A DNA stretch of 64,000 nt, taken from NCBI RefSeq assembly GCF_000145215.1, contig NC_014392.1, forward strand, positions 1,930,001 to 1,994,000, read 5' to 3'. The translations under genes and the position numbers were made by a program. Origin of the DNA: Caldicellulosiruptor obsidiansis OB47 (GTDB lineage Bacteria; Bacillota; Thermoanaerobacteria; Caldicellulosiruptorales; Caldicellulosiruptoraceae). Positions 16,857-27,036 of the stretch are shown piece after piece (the first letter of the stretch is position 1; every line of letters starts with the position of its first letter). A model generated the notes under the pieces. That model was given only the letters and a program-made list of their open reading frames with translations, had not been told where the DNA came from and made no database searches.

Positions 16857-17660
16857 TCAGTATTTCTCAATGTCTATTTTTTCTTCACACTTTATTTTTT
16901 CATTTAAAAATATTGAAGCTACAGACTCAAATTTTTTGAGATTGTCACTTGCATAAAAATAATATGTTGGTTCTTCGCTGGAATTGTTTAGCATATCATT
17001 CTCTTTTAATACTTCAAACACCTGCTTAGCTGTCTCAAGTGCAGGATTTATTAACATAACGTCCGGCAATACTTTTTTTATGACATCCTGTAAAAAAGGA
17101 TAGTGTGTACATCCCAGAACAAGAGTATCTATTTCTTTTTCACTGAACTCTTCTAAGTACTCTTTCGCAACAAGATAAGTTACCTCTTTATCTGTCCACC
17201 CCTCCTCTACAAGCGGAACAAAAAGAGGACACGGCTTTGAAAAAACCTTTATGCTACTATCAAGCTCTAATATCTTTTTTTCAAAAGACCCGCTTGCTAT
17301 TGTCCCTTCTGTGCCTACAACGCCAACTCTTTTATTTTTAGTGGCATTTACTGCTGCCTTAGCACCCGGTTCAATTACTGCAACAATAGGAATATCGAAA
17401 CTTTTTTTCAAAGTTTCATATGCATAAGCAGAGGCAGTATTGCATGCCACAACTACAATCTTAACATTTTTCGATAACAAAAACCTTGTGTTTTGCATAG
17501 CAAACTTTGTAACAGTCTCTTTAGACTTAGAACCATATGGAATTCTTGCTGTGTCACCAAAATATACAATGTTCTCATTTGGCATAAGACTTACAATCTC
17601 TTTGAAGACAGTAAGTCCGCCCAAACCAGAATCAAATATACCGATCGGTCGCAAATCCAT
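16857..17660 (-). CDS. murI: Glutamate racemase
   Basis: Converts L- to D-glutamate for peptidoglycan, 267 aa. All catalytic landmarks are present: Asp10-Ser11 in GIFDSGLGGLT, YFGDTARIPYG (33-43), catalytic Cys73 in VVVACNTASA, and the second catalytic Cys184 with His186 in VLGCTHYPF. It follows ddl by seven bases, making a small cell-wall precursor cluster (D-Ala-D-Ala ligase plus D-Glu supply) in the same transcript as DUF1934 and argS. Confidence 0.97.
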   Translation of the reverse strand: MDLRPIGIFDSGLGGLTVFKEIVSLMPNENIVYFGDTARIPYGSKSKETVTKFAMQNTRFLLSKNVKIVVVACNTASAYAYETLKKSFDIPIVAVIEPGAKAAVNATKNKRVGVVGTEGTIASGSFEKKILELDSSIKVFSKPCPLFVPLVEEGWTDKEVTYLVAKEYLEEFSEKEIDTLVLGCTHYPFLQDVIKKVLPDVMLINPALETAKQVFEVLKENDMLNNSSEEPTYYFYASDNLKKFESVASIFLNEKIKCEEKIDIEKY

Positions 17661-17667
17661 AGCTATT

Positions 17668-18762
17668 TCAGCCCTCTTTGCTGTATTTTATGCTTTTTTT
17701 CTGCTCATTCTTCTCAATGGCAAGAGAAATTAGTTTATCAATGAGCTGAGAATATGGAATACCACTGAACTCCATAAGTTTTGGATACATCGAAATACTT
17801 GTAAAACCAGGTATTGTGTTTACCTCGTTGAAATACACTTTGTTCGTATCTTTATCAACAAAAAAGTCCACTCTTGCCATTCCACAGCACTCAAAAATTT
17901 TGTAAATCCTTGCTGCCAAATCTTTTATCTCTTCAGTAACTTCTTTTGGAAGTCTTGCCGGGATGATGAGCTCTGATGAATCATCAATATATTTTGCTTC
18001 ATACGAATAAAACTCTCTTGATGGAATTATTTCACCCGGCTCAGACACAAATACCTCATCATTTCCCAAAACTGCACATTCTATCTCCCGAGCGTTTATA
18101 GCCTGTTCAATCAAAACCTTTGTATCATACAAAAAAGCCTCATGTATCGCCAAAACAAGGTCTTCTCTATCTTTCGCTTTTGATATACCCACAGACGAGC
18201 CTGAGTTTGCAGGCTTTACAAAAACAGGATACGAAAACTCACTCTCTATTCTTCTTATGAAATAATCTTTTTTAGCTGAATATTCGTTTTTGTATACAAC
18301 TAAAAAATGCCCCTGTGGTATTCCTTCTAAAAGCGCAAGCTTTTTAGCAAATGCTTTGTCCATACATATAGCCGACGAAAGAACACCGCAGCCCACATAC
18401 GGTATGTTAGATAACTCTAAAAGTCCCTGAACTGTCCCGTCCTCACCATTCAGTCCATGCAAAACCGGAAAAACCACGTCAATGTCGATAAAGGTAGCCT
18501 CGTTATCTTTTATTTTTACAAGTGCCTTTTTGGTTCTATCAGGAGAGACAAAACATTCTATAGAAAACTGAGTCCATTTGCTATCCAAATCTTCAATTTT
18601 GCCTGTGTACAAGAGCCATTTTCCTTCTTTTGTTATACCTATTGGAATTATTTCGTATTTTTCCTTGTCCATATTTTGCATAATTGATTTTGCCGAAACT
18701 ATGGATATTTCGTGCTCTGTTGAAACTCCTCCAAACAAAACAGCAACTTTTAACTTGGTCAT
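17668..18762 (-). CDS. ddl: D-alanine--D-alanine ligase
   Basis: ATP-grasp ligase making the D-Ala-D-Ala dipeptide for peptidoglycan, 364 aa. Features: [14 protein letters not shown] at the N-terminus, the [20 protein letters not shown] block, the SSVGISK phosphate loop, [15 protein letters not shown], and the metal-binding end MARVDFFVD with [11 protein letters not shown]. The longest frame starts at a TTG inside GGAGGT; the ATG at 18760-18762, ten bases past it, is the real start. The motif after the VHLH-type loop gives no sign of a D-Ala-D-lactate (vancomycin-resistance) variant, although that cannot be settled by eye. Confidence 0.95.
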   Translation of the reverse strand: MTKLKVAVLFGGVSTEHEISIVSAKSIMQNMDKEKYEIIPIGITKEGKWLLYTGKIEDLDSKWTQFSIECFVSPDRTKKALVKIKDNEATFIDIDVVFPVLHGLNGEDGTVQGLLELSNIPYVGCGVLSSAICMDKAFAKKLALLEGIPQGHFLVVYKNEYSAKKDYFIRRIESEFSYPVFVKPANSGSSVGISKAKDREDLVLAIHEAFLYDTKVLIEQAINAREIECAVLGNDEVFVSEPGEIIPSREFYSYEAKYIDDSSELIIPARLPKEVTEEIKDLAARIYKIFECCGMARVDFFVDKDTNKVYFNEVNTIPGFTSISMYPKLMEFSGIPYSQLIDKLISLAIEKNEQKKSIKYSKEG

Positions 18763-18848
18763 TATCAGAATTACCTCCAAAAATATGCTTTTTGTATTTT
18801 TATATATTCATCAAGCATACAACTTTATTACATTTAAAGTCGCATTTT

Positions 18849-20252
18849 CTACAAACCAAGATAACCTTTCACATCAAGCAAAATTTCCTCTAATTTTTTC
18901 TCATCCGGACTTTCACCATAAATTCTTATAAGGTCTTCTGTCCCAGATGGTCTTACCAAAAACCACGAGCTATTTTCAAGGATAACCTTTAGACCATCTC
19001 TTGTCCTATACTCTGTACATTTCAACCCTGCCACTTCACTTTTACCAAAATTTTTTATTCTTTCCAATGCCTCTTCTTTTTTCTGATGAGTTGTTCTAAC
19101 ATCAATTCTTTTATTATAAAGCTTTCCATACTCAGATTCAATGCTCCTTAAAATTTCTTTTGGAGATTTTTGAAGCTTTGCAACTGCCTCTGCAACCAAA
19201 AGGTCAGCCAAAATCCCATCCTTTTCAGGCACATGCCCTTTTATGGAAAGCCCTCCAGATTCCTCTCCACCAATCAAGGCATCCTCTTTCATCAAACACT
19301 CTGCAATATATTTAAACCCAACAGGTGTTTCAATGCAACGCATATTGTGTTTCTCTGCAATTTTGTCGAGCATAGAAGTTGTTGCAACTGTCCTTGCAAT
19401 TGTCGATGCTCTTCCGCGCGTTTTTATCAAATAGTCTGCAAGCATAAAGATTACTTCATTTGCCGAAATATATTCCCCGTCCGGATTTACAACTCCAAAC
19501 CTGTCTGCATCCCCATCTGTTGCAAGGCCTAAGTCAAATTTTTCGCTCTTTATAACCTCTAAAAGGTCTTTCATATTCTCCAAATTAGGCTCTGGCAAAT
19601 GTCCACCAAAAAGCGGGTCGCGCCAATTATTAATTACCTTTACTTCACATCCAAGCCTCTTGAGCGCTTCATCAACATACCCTATCCCACAGCCATACAT
19701 AGGATTTACAAGAACTTTTAAAGTTTTCCCTTCAAATGCCTTTTTGTCTATCAAGTTCAAAACATCATTTATATACTCTTCCTTGTGGTCAAAGTATTCA
19801 ATGAGCTTCTCATCAGGATTTAAACTGCCAAGTCCTTCTTTCTGTATTCTTTCCACGTTTTTCACTATCTTATCTGTAATCTGTGTGTTGGCAGGTCCGC
19901 CATAATGTGGAATAAACTTTATTCCATTGTAGTAATATGGATTATGACTTGCTGTTATCATTATTGCTCCGCTTACACCTTTTTTAACAACAGCATGTGC
20001 AACAGCCGGTGTTGGAATCGGCTGTTTTGAAAGAAGAACGTGTATTGCATTGCTACTTAGAACTTCGGCACATACCTTTGCAAAATTTTCTGAGTGAAAT
20101 CTATAGTCATAGCCAATAATTATTGTCGGATTCTCATATACTTCTGATACATATTCAGCTATTGCCTGAGCAACAATTTTTACATTTTCAAAAGTAAAAT
20201 CATCTGCTATAATTCCTCTCCAGCCATCTGTTCCAAATGTGATCTTTCTCAT
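18849..20252 (-). CDS. Phosphoglucomutase/phosphomannomutase family protein
   Basis: Alpha-D-phosphohexomutase of 467 aa, interconverting hexose 1- and 6-phosphates. It shows FGTDGWRG at the N-terminus, the phosphoserine loop TASHNPYYYNG with Ser102, the metal-binding DGDADR, the sugar-binding GEESGG, and the phosphate-binding RPSGTEDLIRIYGE near the end. The ATG at 20250-20252 follows GGAGGAGGGT; 24 further upstream codons in the open frame look non-coding. No GlmM-specific signature is evident, so the preferred sugar (glucose, mannose or glucosamine) is open. It is the first gene of the ddl-murI-argS run. Confidence 0.9.
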   Translation of the reverse strand: MRKITFGTDGWRGIIADDFTFENVKIVAQAIAEYVSEVYENPTIIIGYDYRFHSENFAKVCAEVLSSNAIHVLLSKQPIPTPAVAHAVVKKGVSGAIMITASHNPYYYNGIKFIPHYGGPANTQITDKIVKNVERIQKEGLGSLNPDEKLIEYFDHKEEYINDVLNLIDKKAFEGKTLKVLVNPMYGCGIGYVDEALKRLGCEVKVINNWRDPLFGGHLPEPNLENMKDLLEVIKSEKFDLGLATDGDADRFGVVNPDGEYISANEVIFMLADYLIKTRGRASTIARTVATTSMLDKIAEKHNMRCIETPVGFKYIAECLMKEDALIGGEESGGLSIKGHVPEKDGILADLLVAEAVAKLQKSPKEILRSIESEYGKLYNKRIDVRTTHQKKEEALERIKNFGKSEVAGLKCTEYRTRDGLKVILENSSWFLVRPSGTEDLIRIYGESPDEKKLEEILLDVKGYLGL

Positions 20253-20328
20253 CTTTTTTACCCTCCTCCAAAAAAGATTGGACAAATATATTATAATATA
20301 GTTTGAATTTTTTACAACAAACAAAAAA

Positions 20329-20361
20329 ATGACCGGGCATAAATATTATTTAGCCGGTCAT
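20329..20361 (-). terminator. Terminator after sigH
   Basis: ATGACCGG/CCGGTCAT stem with a 17-base loop and a T7 run on the minus strand. Confidence 0.9.
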
Positions 20362-20371
20362 CTTTCTTTGT

Positions 20372-21106
20372 TCATTTGTCGGCTGGAGTCAAGTACTTTT
20401 CAATCTTCTTTTTAACCCTTTGAAGAGCATTGTCGATTGACTTTACATCCTTGTGGATCATATCAGCAATCTCTTGATAACTCCTTCCTTCCAGGTAAAG
20501 GCTCAAAACCTTGAACTCAAAAGGAGAAAGACATTCAGTAATAACATTTATAGCGTTTTCAAGCTCCTCCTTTGTAATCATAACCTCTTCAGGGTCAGAA
20601 ATGAATGTGTCTGCTAAAGTGTCAATAAGTGTCCTTTCGTCATTTTCTTCGTACACAGGCTTGTTAAGTGATATGTAAGTGTTAAGAGGAATATGTTTTT
20701 GCCTGCTGGCAGTTTTGATTGCAGTTATCATCTGCCGCGTAATGCACATCTCTGCAAACAATCTAAACGAAGGATATTTTGTCTCATCAAAATCACGCAC
20801 AGCTTTAAACAAACCTATCATGCCTTCTTGATAAATATCCTCCTTGTCAGCTCCAATCAAAAAGTACATTCTACACTTTGCCTTTACAAAATTTTGATAT
20901 CTACAAAGAAGTTCTTCAGTTGCTTCCTTTATTCCTTCTCTTGAATATCTTACCAATTCCTCATCTGGACATTCTTTAAAATTCAAAAGCCATTTTTGCA
21001 ATGTCAAGGCAATATGCCTCCTTAAGTTTTTAAGCCTTGTTAAGAATTCAAAGAAAAACCTATCACAATAATTATATATTATTGCTAAAGCTTCTTTCAA
21101 GCTCAT
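20372..21106 (-). CDS. sigH: Sporulation/transition sigma factor SigH
   Basis: RNA polymerase sigma-70-family factor of 244 aa, closely matching SigH in region 2 (YFLIGADKEDIYQEGMIGLF, with CITRQMITAIKTASRQKHIPLN) and region 4 (VLSLYLEGRSYQEIADMI, then VKSIDNALQRVKKK). SigH drives early sporulation and transition-state genes in Bacillota. It carries about 35 extra N-terminal residues relative to B. subtilis SigH (about 218 aa), although the ATG used overlaps the yacP stop as ATGA and so is well placed. The rlmB-yacP-sigH order is a conserved Bacillota arrangement. A strong terminator follows; the usual rpmG-secE-nusG genes do not. Confidence 0.95.
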   Translation of the reverse strand: MSLKEALAIIYNYCDRFFFEFLTRLKNLRRHIALTLQKWLLNFKECPDEELVRYSREGIKEATEELLCRYQNFVKAKCRMYFLIGADKEDIYQEGMIGLFKAVRDFDETKYPSFRLFAEMCITRQMITAIKTASRQKHIPLNTYISLNKPVYEENDERTLIDTLADTFISDPEEVMITKEELENAINVITECLSPFEFKVLSLYLEGRSYQEIADMIHKDVKSIDNALQRVKKKIEKYLTPADK

Positions 21107-21609
21107 TCCAGATTTTTTTTGAACTTCTCCAGTTTGCGAATAATATCATCTTCTAAAGCATCTTCTAACTTGCTATTTTTATACATCTTTTCTTTTACTT
21201 TCTTCTCAATTTCTTTTCTGTAATGTTCAATCTCGTGTATAAGTTCTCTTGGAGGTATTCTCAAAGCACCATCTCCAAGGATTATGAGCTGTTCTAAATA
21301 GTCTGAGGTTACAACACCAATCTTTTCGTTTTTGCTGTTCTTGTAAACATATTGTTCTATGTAGTTGTCAGCTGTTTCGCCCTCTTTTGTGAATATTACT
21401 TCTACATTGCTGATGGTTTCCTTTCTCCGCATAGATCCCTTAACTAAGTGTGAATCAAACACAATAGTAATTTTATACCCTTTGTAGCCCGAAAAATCTG
21501 CTAAAATGTCAATTAACTTTTTTCGTGCACTGTCCAAATCCTCTTCAGCAATTTTCCTTAAGTTCTCCCATGCGTTTATAAAGTTGTATCCATCAACCAT
21601 CAAGTGCAC
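21103..21609 (-). CDS. YacP/Rae1-type NYN-domain endoribonuclease
   Basis: PIN-like NYN ribonuclease of 168 aa, homologous to B. subtilis Rae1, which cleaves mRNA in the ribosomal A site. Acidic active-site segments are visible: [11 protein letters not shown] at the start, ITIVFDSH (near 48-55), ETADNYIEQY (near 78-87) and VVTSDYLEQ. A Lys/Glu-rich helical tail follows. GTG at 21607-21609 lies nine bases after AAGGAG and is the better start, though an ATG three codons later is possible. It overlaps the end of rlmB by 17 bases and the start of sigH by four. Confidence 0.9.
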   Translation of the reverse strand: MHLMVDGYNFINAWENLRKIAEEDLDSARKKLIDILADFSGYKGYKITIVFDSHLVKGSMRRKETISNVEVIFTKEGETADNYIEQYVYKNSKNEKIGVVTSDYLEQLIILGDGALRIPPRELIHEIEHYRKEIEKKVKEKMYKNSKLEDALEDDIIRKLEKFKKNLE

Positions 21610-22354
21610 CTTTGATTTCTCCTTCTTTAAGTCTTTGTTTCAAAACCTCAAAAAATATGATACCGGCCGCAACAGATGCATTAAACGAATTGATATATCC
21701 TTTTTGTGGGATTTTTATCAAAAAGTCAGCGCCTTCTTTCACAAGCCTGGAGATACCTTTTCCTTCAGAACCTATCACAATACATGTTGGAATAGTAAAA
21801 TCACACTCATAAACAGGTTTTGGACTACTTGCATCTGCAGCAAACACCCATATGCCCTTTTCTTTCAGTTCCTCAATAGTCCTTCTTAAGTTAACAACCC
21901 GTGCAATCTTCATATACTCAATAGCACCTGCAGAAGCCTTTTCAACAGCTGGTGTAACAGGACATGAATTTCTTGCTTCAATCACAATTCCATGCGCTCC
22001 ACACAAGTGTGCAGACCTTATAATAGACCCAAAGTTCTGTGGGTCAGTTATGCCATCAAGCAAAACTAAAAAAGGAGCTTCTTCTCTCTGCCTTGCTTCA
22101 AACAAGATGTCATCTGTATCGCAATATTCAAACTCCTGTGCAATGGCAATGACACCTTGCGGGTTTTTGGTCTGCGCCATTTTATCTATCTTGTTCTTGT
22201 CAACAAATTTTACCACAACCCCACTTTGTCTGCAAAGCTCTATTATCTGTGCAGTCTCTTTATCTTTTGCTGAATTTGAGATATACACCTCTGTTATCTT
22301 AGCTCCGCTTTTGAGTGCTTCTTTCACAGGATTTTTGCCTTCAATAGTTCTCAT
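21593..22354 (-). CDS. rlmB: 23S rRNA (guanosine-2'-O)-methyltransferase, RlmB/TrmH family
   Basis: SPOUT-class methyltransferase of 253 aa that 2'-O-methylates rRNA or tRNA guanosine. The N-terminal substrate-binding domain starts [13 protein letters not shown]. The knotted C-terminal domain carries [18 protein letters not shown] (motif 1, with the catalytic Arg), [10 protein letters not shown] (motif 2) and [20 protein letters not shown] (motif 3). The start is the ATG at 22352-22354 behind AGAGGGAGG, overlapping the end of thyX by 14 bases. It is coupled with thyX upstream and yacP downstream. Confidence 0.93.
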   Translation of the reverse strand: MRTIEGKNPVKEALKSGAKITEVYISNSAKDKETAQIIELCRQSGVVVKFVDKNKIDKMAQTKNPQGVIAIAQEFEYCDTDDILFEARQREEAPFLVLLDGITDPQNFGSIIRSAHLCGAHGIVIEARNSCPVTPAVEKASAGAIEYMKIARVVNLRRTIEELKEKGIWVFAADASSPKPVYECDFTIPTCIVIGSEGKGISRLVKEGADFLIKIPQKGYINSFNASVAAGIIFFEVLKQRLKEGEIKGALDG

Positions 22355-23132
22355 ATTCCTCCCTCTTTTTTCCAAGATATTTTTCTCTCACCTTTTGAAT
22401 CTCTCCACAAGAGAACTTTCCTTCCGGGCAATAGCCAAGTCTTATGCATTTAGGTCCTGCAAATTTGAATATGTTTGGCGCAACGTTTTTGACAAGCTCT
22501 AAAATCTTGTCAGCAACAGCCCTTATCTCCCACTGAGCTCTGTTACAGCACCTCTCGCTAAAAAAATGTAAAAGCTCTCTTGCGTTCATTGTCATGATAA
22601 TTTTAGTTTCACAGGCATTTGGAAGAACATATCTTGCGTCCTCTATCGCCATTTTCTCTGCTTTTTTTAAAGCCTCTTTCTCTGAAATTCCTTGCATTTT
22701 AAAACTTTCAATGTGCTTTTTTTGAAGCTTTTCAGACAAAATAGCATAACTTTTGGCAATCTGATTCATGGTGTCTATAAAAATATTTTTAAGCTCTTCA
22801 TCTTCTTCTATGCTTGGTGGAATGACATAATCAAATCCATCCATTTTGACATACCGCTGAGATTGCTGCGAATACGAAGCAATCCTGTGACGGACAAGCT
22901 GGTGTGTAAAGCTTCTCGAAACTCCTTCTATCCCAAATGTAAAACTTACATGTTCTAAGGGTGACTGATGCCCCACCTCTACCAAAAAATTCAGAAAGTT
23001 TTTAACTGTCTCATCATTTAATCTTTCGAAGATATTCTCAATGGTTGCATTAGAATAACAAAGTTTTGCAGCAGTTGCAACAACCTTTTCAGGCTCCGGT
23101 GTGTGGGATAACAAAACAACCTTGAACTTCAT
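22341..23132 (-). CDS. thyX: FAD-dependent thymidylate synthase
   Basis: Flavin-dependent synthesis of dTMP from dUMP, 263 aa from the ATG at 23130-23132 behind TGGAGG (the open frame runs further upstream but lacks a binding site). It carries the ThyX motif [14 protein letters not shown] (81-94), the [19 protein letters not shown] segment for nucleotide and FAD binding, and a Cys-containing C-terminus ([14 protein letters not shown]). First gene of the thyX-rlmB-yacP-sigH operon, divergent from the dnaD-like gene, with about 100 bases between them. Confidence 0.96.
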   Translation of the reverse strand: MKFKVVLLSHTPEPEKVVATAAKLCYSNATIENIFERLNDETVKNFLNFLVEVGHQSPLEHVSFTFGIEGVSRSFTHQLVRHRIASYSQQSQRYVKMDGFDYVIPPSIEEDEELKNIFIDTMNQIAKSYAILSEKLQKKHIESFKMQGISEKEALKKAEKMAIEDARYVLPNACETKIIMTMNARELLHFFSERCCNRAQWEIRAVADKILELVKNVAPNIFKFAGPKCIRLGYCPEGKFSCGEIQKVREKYLGKKREEYENY

Positions 23133-23233
23133 AGTTAATTCCTCCATATACAATAATTGCATTTTGCTGGTATAAAAATAAATTAAGTTTTGTGATAAAA
23201 TTATTGTATCATAAAAAGGGGGCAATTTTATAC

Positions 23234-24253
23234 ATGGGAAAGCTATTTATTCTACCTAAACAGCAAAACTTTGTTTTAATAGGCTATGATTTTATTAAAA
23301 ATCATATGCCTTTTTCTGACGGGGAGTTTGTGAAGGTGTACATATACCTTAAATATCTTTTCCAGAACAAAATTGAAGCAGTTGAAATAGATAGGATTTC
23401 AAAGGAACTAAATCTTCTTGAAAGTGATGTTGTAAAAGCACTCGAATTCTGGGCACAGAGAAATCTTATAAGGCTTTCCAAAGATGTTGATGGCAATTTT
23501 TCAATTGAGTTTTTGGATGAGATGTTTTCATCTGAAAAGGTTGAAAATGTGCCAACACCCCCAGTTTACACAACAGAGGACTTATCCAGATTTTTTGAGA
23601 CAGATGAAAAGTTTAGAAACCTTCTTGAATTTGCCCAAAAACAGTACTGCAGGACATTTAACAAAAGTGATATTGATGTTTTGCTTGAGATTTATGACTG
23701 GCTAAAACTGCCTATTGAGGTTATATACCTTTTGATAAACTATGTTACAATAAATAAGAACAATAAAAACTTGAAATTTCTAGAACAAATGGCAATTAAG
23801 TGGAAAGAGCTTAACATTGACAGCATTGAAAAGGCTGAGGAGTATATAAGGTCGCAGGAAGACACAAGTAGAATAAAAAGGCTTGTTCTTCAGTATCTTG
23901 GAATATACAACAGGGCTCCGACCAAGGTGGAAGATGAAATTATGAATGTATGGATAAACGACTGGAAAGTGCCAGAAGATGTAATTATGTATGCTTTGAG
24001 CCTTGTGAAAAATGTGAACAATCCCACAGTAAGCTATGTAAATGGTATAATAAAAAGGTGGTATGAGGCAGGCCTTAAGGATTTAGAATCAATTAAAAAG
24101 TTTGAACTTGAAAATGCTCAAAAGAAAGAAAAGAGCAAAAAACAATCCTCAAATAAAAAGAGCCTCCGTGAAGAAAGAGACCCATCTACATATACTGCGT
24201 TAGAAGAACTTTACAAAAAAGCCTTAAGAGGTAATGCAAATGATGACGAATAA
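23234..24253 (+). CDS. DnaD-domain replication protein
   Basis: Primosome-type protein of 339 aa. An N-terminal winged-helix DnaD-like region (residues 1-110: [29 protein letters not shown], then a short helix-turn-helix) is followed by two DnaD C-terminal domains, about 125-205 ([18 protein letters not shown]) and 220-300 ([17 protein letters not shown], then [20 protein letters not shown]). A Lys-rich tail ends the protein. The start at ATG 23234 follows AAAAAGGGGG. It overlaps the DnaI-like gene, and such pairs load the replicative helicase in Bacillota. It stands as a two-gene plus-strand unit among minus-strand housekeeping genes. Confidence 0.9.
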   Translation: MGKLFILPKQQNFVLIGYDFIKNHMPFSDGEFVKVYIYLKYLFQNKIEAVEIDRISKELNLLESDVVKALEFWAQRNLIRLSKDVDGNFSIEFLDEMFSSEKVENVPTPPVYTTEDLSRFFETDEKFRNLLEFAQKQYCRTFNKSDIDVLLEIYDWLKLPIEVIYLLINYVTINKNNKNLKFLEQMAIKWKELNIDSIEKAEEYIRSQEDTSRIKRLVLQYLGIYNRAPTKVEDEIMNVWINDWKVPEDVIMYALSLVKNVNNPTVSYVNGIIKRWYEAGLKDLESIKKFELENAQKKEKSKKQSSNKKSLREERDPSTYTALEELYKKALRGNANDDE

Positions 24254-25268
24254 GAAAGAAATATTAGAAACCATAGACAGAATATATAAACAAAGACGCC
24301 TTAATGCTGAGCTTTCAAAAGAAAGAAAAATAAATGAGCTTTATGCTAAATCAAAAGAGTTTGCAGATATATGTGACAAAATAAAATTAGCTGGCTTGAG
24401 GCTGTCAAAAGCGTCACTGATGCAAAATAAAGAGCAAATAGCTAAATATTCCAAAATTTTAGATACGCTTATCTCAAAAAGGACAAAACTTTTAATTGAG
24501 ATGGGATATCCGAGCGACTATTTAGAACCAGACTATGTATGCAAGGCATGCCAAGACACAGGTTTTGTTGTCTCAGAAGACAGAGTTGAGGTTTGCAAAT
24601 GTAGGGCTCAGCTTTTTATTGAACTTTTATACGAACAAAGCAGGTTAAAAGAAATCTTGAAAGAACATAATTTTAGTAACTTTAATCTTGATTTCTATTC
24701 AAAAGAAATTGATTTGAAAGAAGGGCTATCACCCTATAAAAATATGCTCAAGATAATTGAAGAAGTGAAGAAGTTTGTTGAAAATTTTGATATGCCAAAT
24801 CAAAAAAATCTATTATTTTATGGACCAACTGGACTTGGTAAGACTTTTCTTGCTCACTGCATAGCAAAAGAGATAATTGACAAAGGTAAAACAGTAATAT
24901 TTTTAGATAGTATTTCTTTTTTTGAGATATTAAAGGACAAATACTCCAAAATGGTTCGGCTTTATGATGAGGTCAGCGATGAAGAATACAAAAGCCTTGA
25001 AGAGGTTGATCTTTTGATTATTGATGACCTTGGGAATGAAGGGAAAAATACCGAATTTTGTCATGGAGTTTTTCAGAGTTTATTAGACAAAAGGTTTTTA
25101 AGCGGTAAAAAAATGGTTATAACAACAAACTACAGCCTTGATGGACTTGTTACTGTTTATTCCGGTTTTATAATGGGAAGACTTCAGGAATATTTTATGT
25201 TTCTGCACCTTTTTGGAGAAGACGTAAGAGTTATAAAAGCAAAACTTCAGCTTGAAAAGAGAACATAA
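24240..25268 (+). CDS. DnaI/DnaC-like helicase loader ATPase
   Basis: AAA+ protein of 342 aa with a coiled N-terminal third, a zinc-binding-like pattern (C101-x2-C104, C119-x-C121), Walker A GPTGLGKT (195-202), Walker B LLIIDDLGNE and sensor-1 VITTNYS, ending with FGEDVRVIKAKL. It most likely loads the replicative DNA helicase with the DnaD-domain protein. Adjacent ATG codons at 24234, 24240 and 24243 are possible starts; 24240 has the best distance to AAGAGG. The gene overlaps the upstream coding region by 14 bases. IstB-type transposition ATPases share the fold, but no transposase is next to it. Confidence 0.9.
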   Translation: MMTNKKEILETIDRIYKQRRLNAELSKERKINELYAKSKEFADICDKIKLAGLRLSKASLMQNKEQIAKYSKILDTLISKRTKLLIEMGYPSDYLEPDYVCKACQDTGFVVSEDRVEVCKCRAQLFIELLYEQSRLKEILKEHNFSNFNLDFYSKEIDLKEGLSPYKNMLKIIEEVKKFVENFDMPNQKNLLFYGPTGLGKTFLAHCIAKEIIDKGKTVIFLDSISFFEILKDKYSKMVRLYDEVSDEEYKSLEEVDLLIIDDLGNEGKNTEFCHGVFQSLLDKRFLSGKKMVITTNYSLDGLVTVYSGFIMGRLQEYFMFLHLFGEDVRVIKAKLQLEKRT

Positions 25269-25285
25269 AAATATTTTGACAAAGA

Positions 25286-25323
25286 AAAAGGTAACCAGCT
25301 TGAAATCTTGCCGGTTACCTTTT
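25286..25323. terminator. Bidirectional terminator between the dnaI-like gene and fabZ
   Basis: AAAAGGTAACC and GGTTACCTTTT, extended by GC pairs, around a 10-base loop; A-tract on one side, T-tract on the other. It serves the convergent dnaI-like and fabZ transcripts and touches the fabZ stop. Confidence 0.9.
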
Positions 25324-25744
25324 ATTTTATGGCAAATAGTAATTCACCTTCACAAACAACTTCTCCATCAACCGTGGCTATTGCTTTTGCCTTGCCGATT
25401 GAACCTTTGAGAGAAATTAACTCTGTTTCAATCACAAGAACATCCCCAGGCTTCACAACTCTTTTGAATCTTACTTTATCAATACCTGCAAAAAATGGAG
25501 TTTTACCTCTAAATTCTTCTTTCAAAAGCATTGCAACAGCCCCAACCTGTGCCATTGCCTCAACAATTAATACACCTGGCATCACTGGATTTTGTGGAAA
25601 ATGCCCCTGGAAAAATGGTTCATTGATTGTAACATTTTTAATTCCTTTTGCTTTCTTCCCTTCTTCTATCTCCACAATTTTATCAACAAGTAAAAAAGGG
25701 TATCTGTGAGGAATAATATTCATTATCTTTTCAATTTCTATCAT
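25322..25744 (-). CDS. fabZ: 3-hydroxyacyl-ACP dehydratase FabZ
   Basis: Hot-dog-fold dehydratase of type II fatty acid synthesis, 140 aa, removing water from 3-hydroxyacyl-ACP. The active-site helix reads [20 protein letters not shown] with His48 and Glu62; [11 protein letters not shown] at the N-terminus and [11 protein letters not shown] are family hallmarks. It is not with other fab genes here but lies 26 bases downstream of an ion-transporter gene, probably in the same transcript. Confidence 0.96.
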   Translation of the reverse strand: MIEIEKIMNIIPHRYPFLLVDKIVEIEEGKKAKGIKNVTINEPFFQGHFPQNPVMPGVLIVEAMAQVGAVAMLLKEEFRGKTPFFAGIDKVRFKRVVKPGDVLVIETELISLKGSIGKAKAIATVDGEVVCEGELLFAIK

Positions 25745-25770
25745 ATTTCTCTACTACTCCTTTCAGTATG

Positions 25771-27036
25771 TTACATATAACATCTTATCACCAAATATAC
25801 AGTTGAAAGAATAATTGTCAGTATCATAGTAGGAAAAGCATATTTAAAAAATTCTCCAAATGAAAGTCTATATCCTTTTTCTTCTAAAAGACCAGACGTC
25901 ACAACATTAGCTGAAGCACCAATAATTGTACCATTTCCACCAAGGCACGCTCCTAAGGATAAAGCCCACCACAGGGGTTGAACATCGAGATGTCCAAGCT
26001 TTTGCATCTCTAAAATTAATGGAATCATTGTAGCAGTAAATGGAATATTATCAACAAATGCCGAAAATATTGCTGACCCCCACAGGATAACAATAGTTGT
26101 TAATAACGGATTATTATGGGTAATATTCAACATTGCTTTTGCCAGAATATCTATAACCCCAGTTATCTCAAGACCACCTACTATTATAAAAAGTCCTATA
26201 AAGAAAAATATGGTTGTCCATTCAACTTCCTCAAGTACTTCCTTTACATCCACCCCACTTATTAACAAAAGAAAGCTGGCACCAAACAAAGCTATTGTTG
26301 AAGATTCAAGTTTTAATTTATCATGGAGAATAAAACCAACTATTGTAAGTCCTAACACAAACAAGCTTTTAACTAAAAGTTTTTTATCCTTTATATACTC
26401 ACTTTCATCAATTTTGAGAAAAAACTCTTTAAGTTCCTCATCTACTTTTAACTGTTTTTTGAATATAAGAGCAAATATTAAAACTGTAATAATAAGAATA
26501 ATGAAAATGGCTGGTGTGAGATTATTAACAAAGTCCATAAACGAAAGTCCTGCTTTACTGCCAATCATTATATTTGGTGGGTCACCAATAAGTGTTGCTG
26601 TTCCTCCAACATTTGAAGCAAATATGATTGAAATTGCAAAAGGCAAAGGAGAAATATTAAGATCTTCTGTAATGCTCAAAACAATAGGAATTATCAAAAG
26701 CACTGTTGTAACATTGTCCAAAAAAGCAGAAGCCACAGCTGTGACAACTGATAAGAGAATCATCATTACAATAAGATTCCCCTTGGAAAGCTTTACTTGT
26801 TTTACGGCAATGTATTCAAATATGCCAGTACGCTTTGTTATAAAGACAATGATCATCATTCCTATTAAAAGACCCAGAGTATTAAAATCTATTGCATGAT
26901 GAATAGCATATTCATAAGAAACAATTTTAAATACCAGCAAAATTCCTGCACCAAAAAGCGCAATAATTGTCCTGTGAATTTTTTCAGTTACTATAAATGC
27001 ATATACAAGCAAAAAAATTACTATAGCCAAAATCAT
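25771..27036 (-). CDS. ArsB/NhaD (SLC13) family membrane transporter
   Basis: Polytopic membrane protein of 421 aa with about 11-12 helices, of the ion-transporter superfamily that includes ArsB, NhaD and YbiR. Two inverted repeats are visible: SAFLDNVTTVLLIIPIVLSI with NVGGTATLIGDPPNIMIGS in the first half, and SAFVDNIPFTATMIPLILEM with LGGNGTIIGASANVV in the second. The Asp-Asn pairs and the GDPPN loop are the usual ion-site motifs. No arsR/arsC or partner gene is nearby, so the substrate (Na+/H+, arsenite, citrate or other anion) is not decided. It overlaps the mrnC stop by one base. Confidence 0.85.
   Translation of the reverse strand: MILAIVIFLLVYAFIVTEKIHRTIIALFGAGILLVFKIVSYEYAIHHAIDFNTLGLLIGMMIIVFITKRTGIFEYIAVKQVKLSKGNLIVMMILLSVVTAVASAFLDNVTTVLLIIPIVLSITEDLNISPLPFAISIIFASNVGGTATLIGDPPNIMIGSKAGLSFMDFVNNLTPAIFIILIITVLIFALIFKKQLKVDEELKEFFLKIDESEYIKDKKLLVKSLFVLGLTIVGFILHDKLKLESSTIALFGASFLLLISGVDVKEVLEEVEWTTIFFFIGLFIIVGGLEITGVIDILAKAMLNITHNNPLLTTIVILWGSAIFSAFVDNIPFTATMIPLILEMQKLGHLDVQPLWWALSLGACLGGNGTIIGASANVVTSGLLEEKGYRLSFGEFFKYAFPTMILTIILSTVYLVIRCYM

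Noticed and set aside
21852-22502. 216-codon plus-strand frame opposite rlmB and thyX
   Set aside because: Antisense of two well-conserved genes, with no start signal and no recognisable motifs.
26210-26899. 229-codon plus-strand frame opposite the ArsB/NhaD-type gene
   Set aside because: Shadow of a membrane-protein gene: Ser/Ile/Lys-rich, no family motifs, no ribosome binding site, fully inside a real gene.
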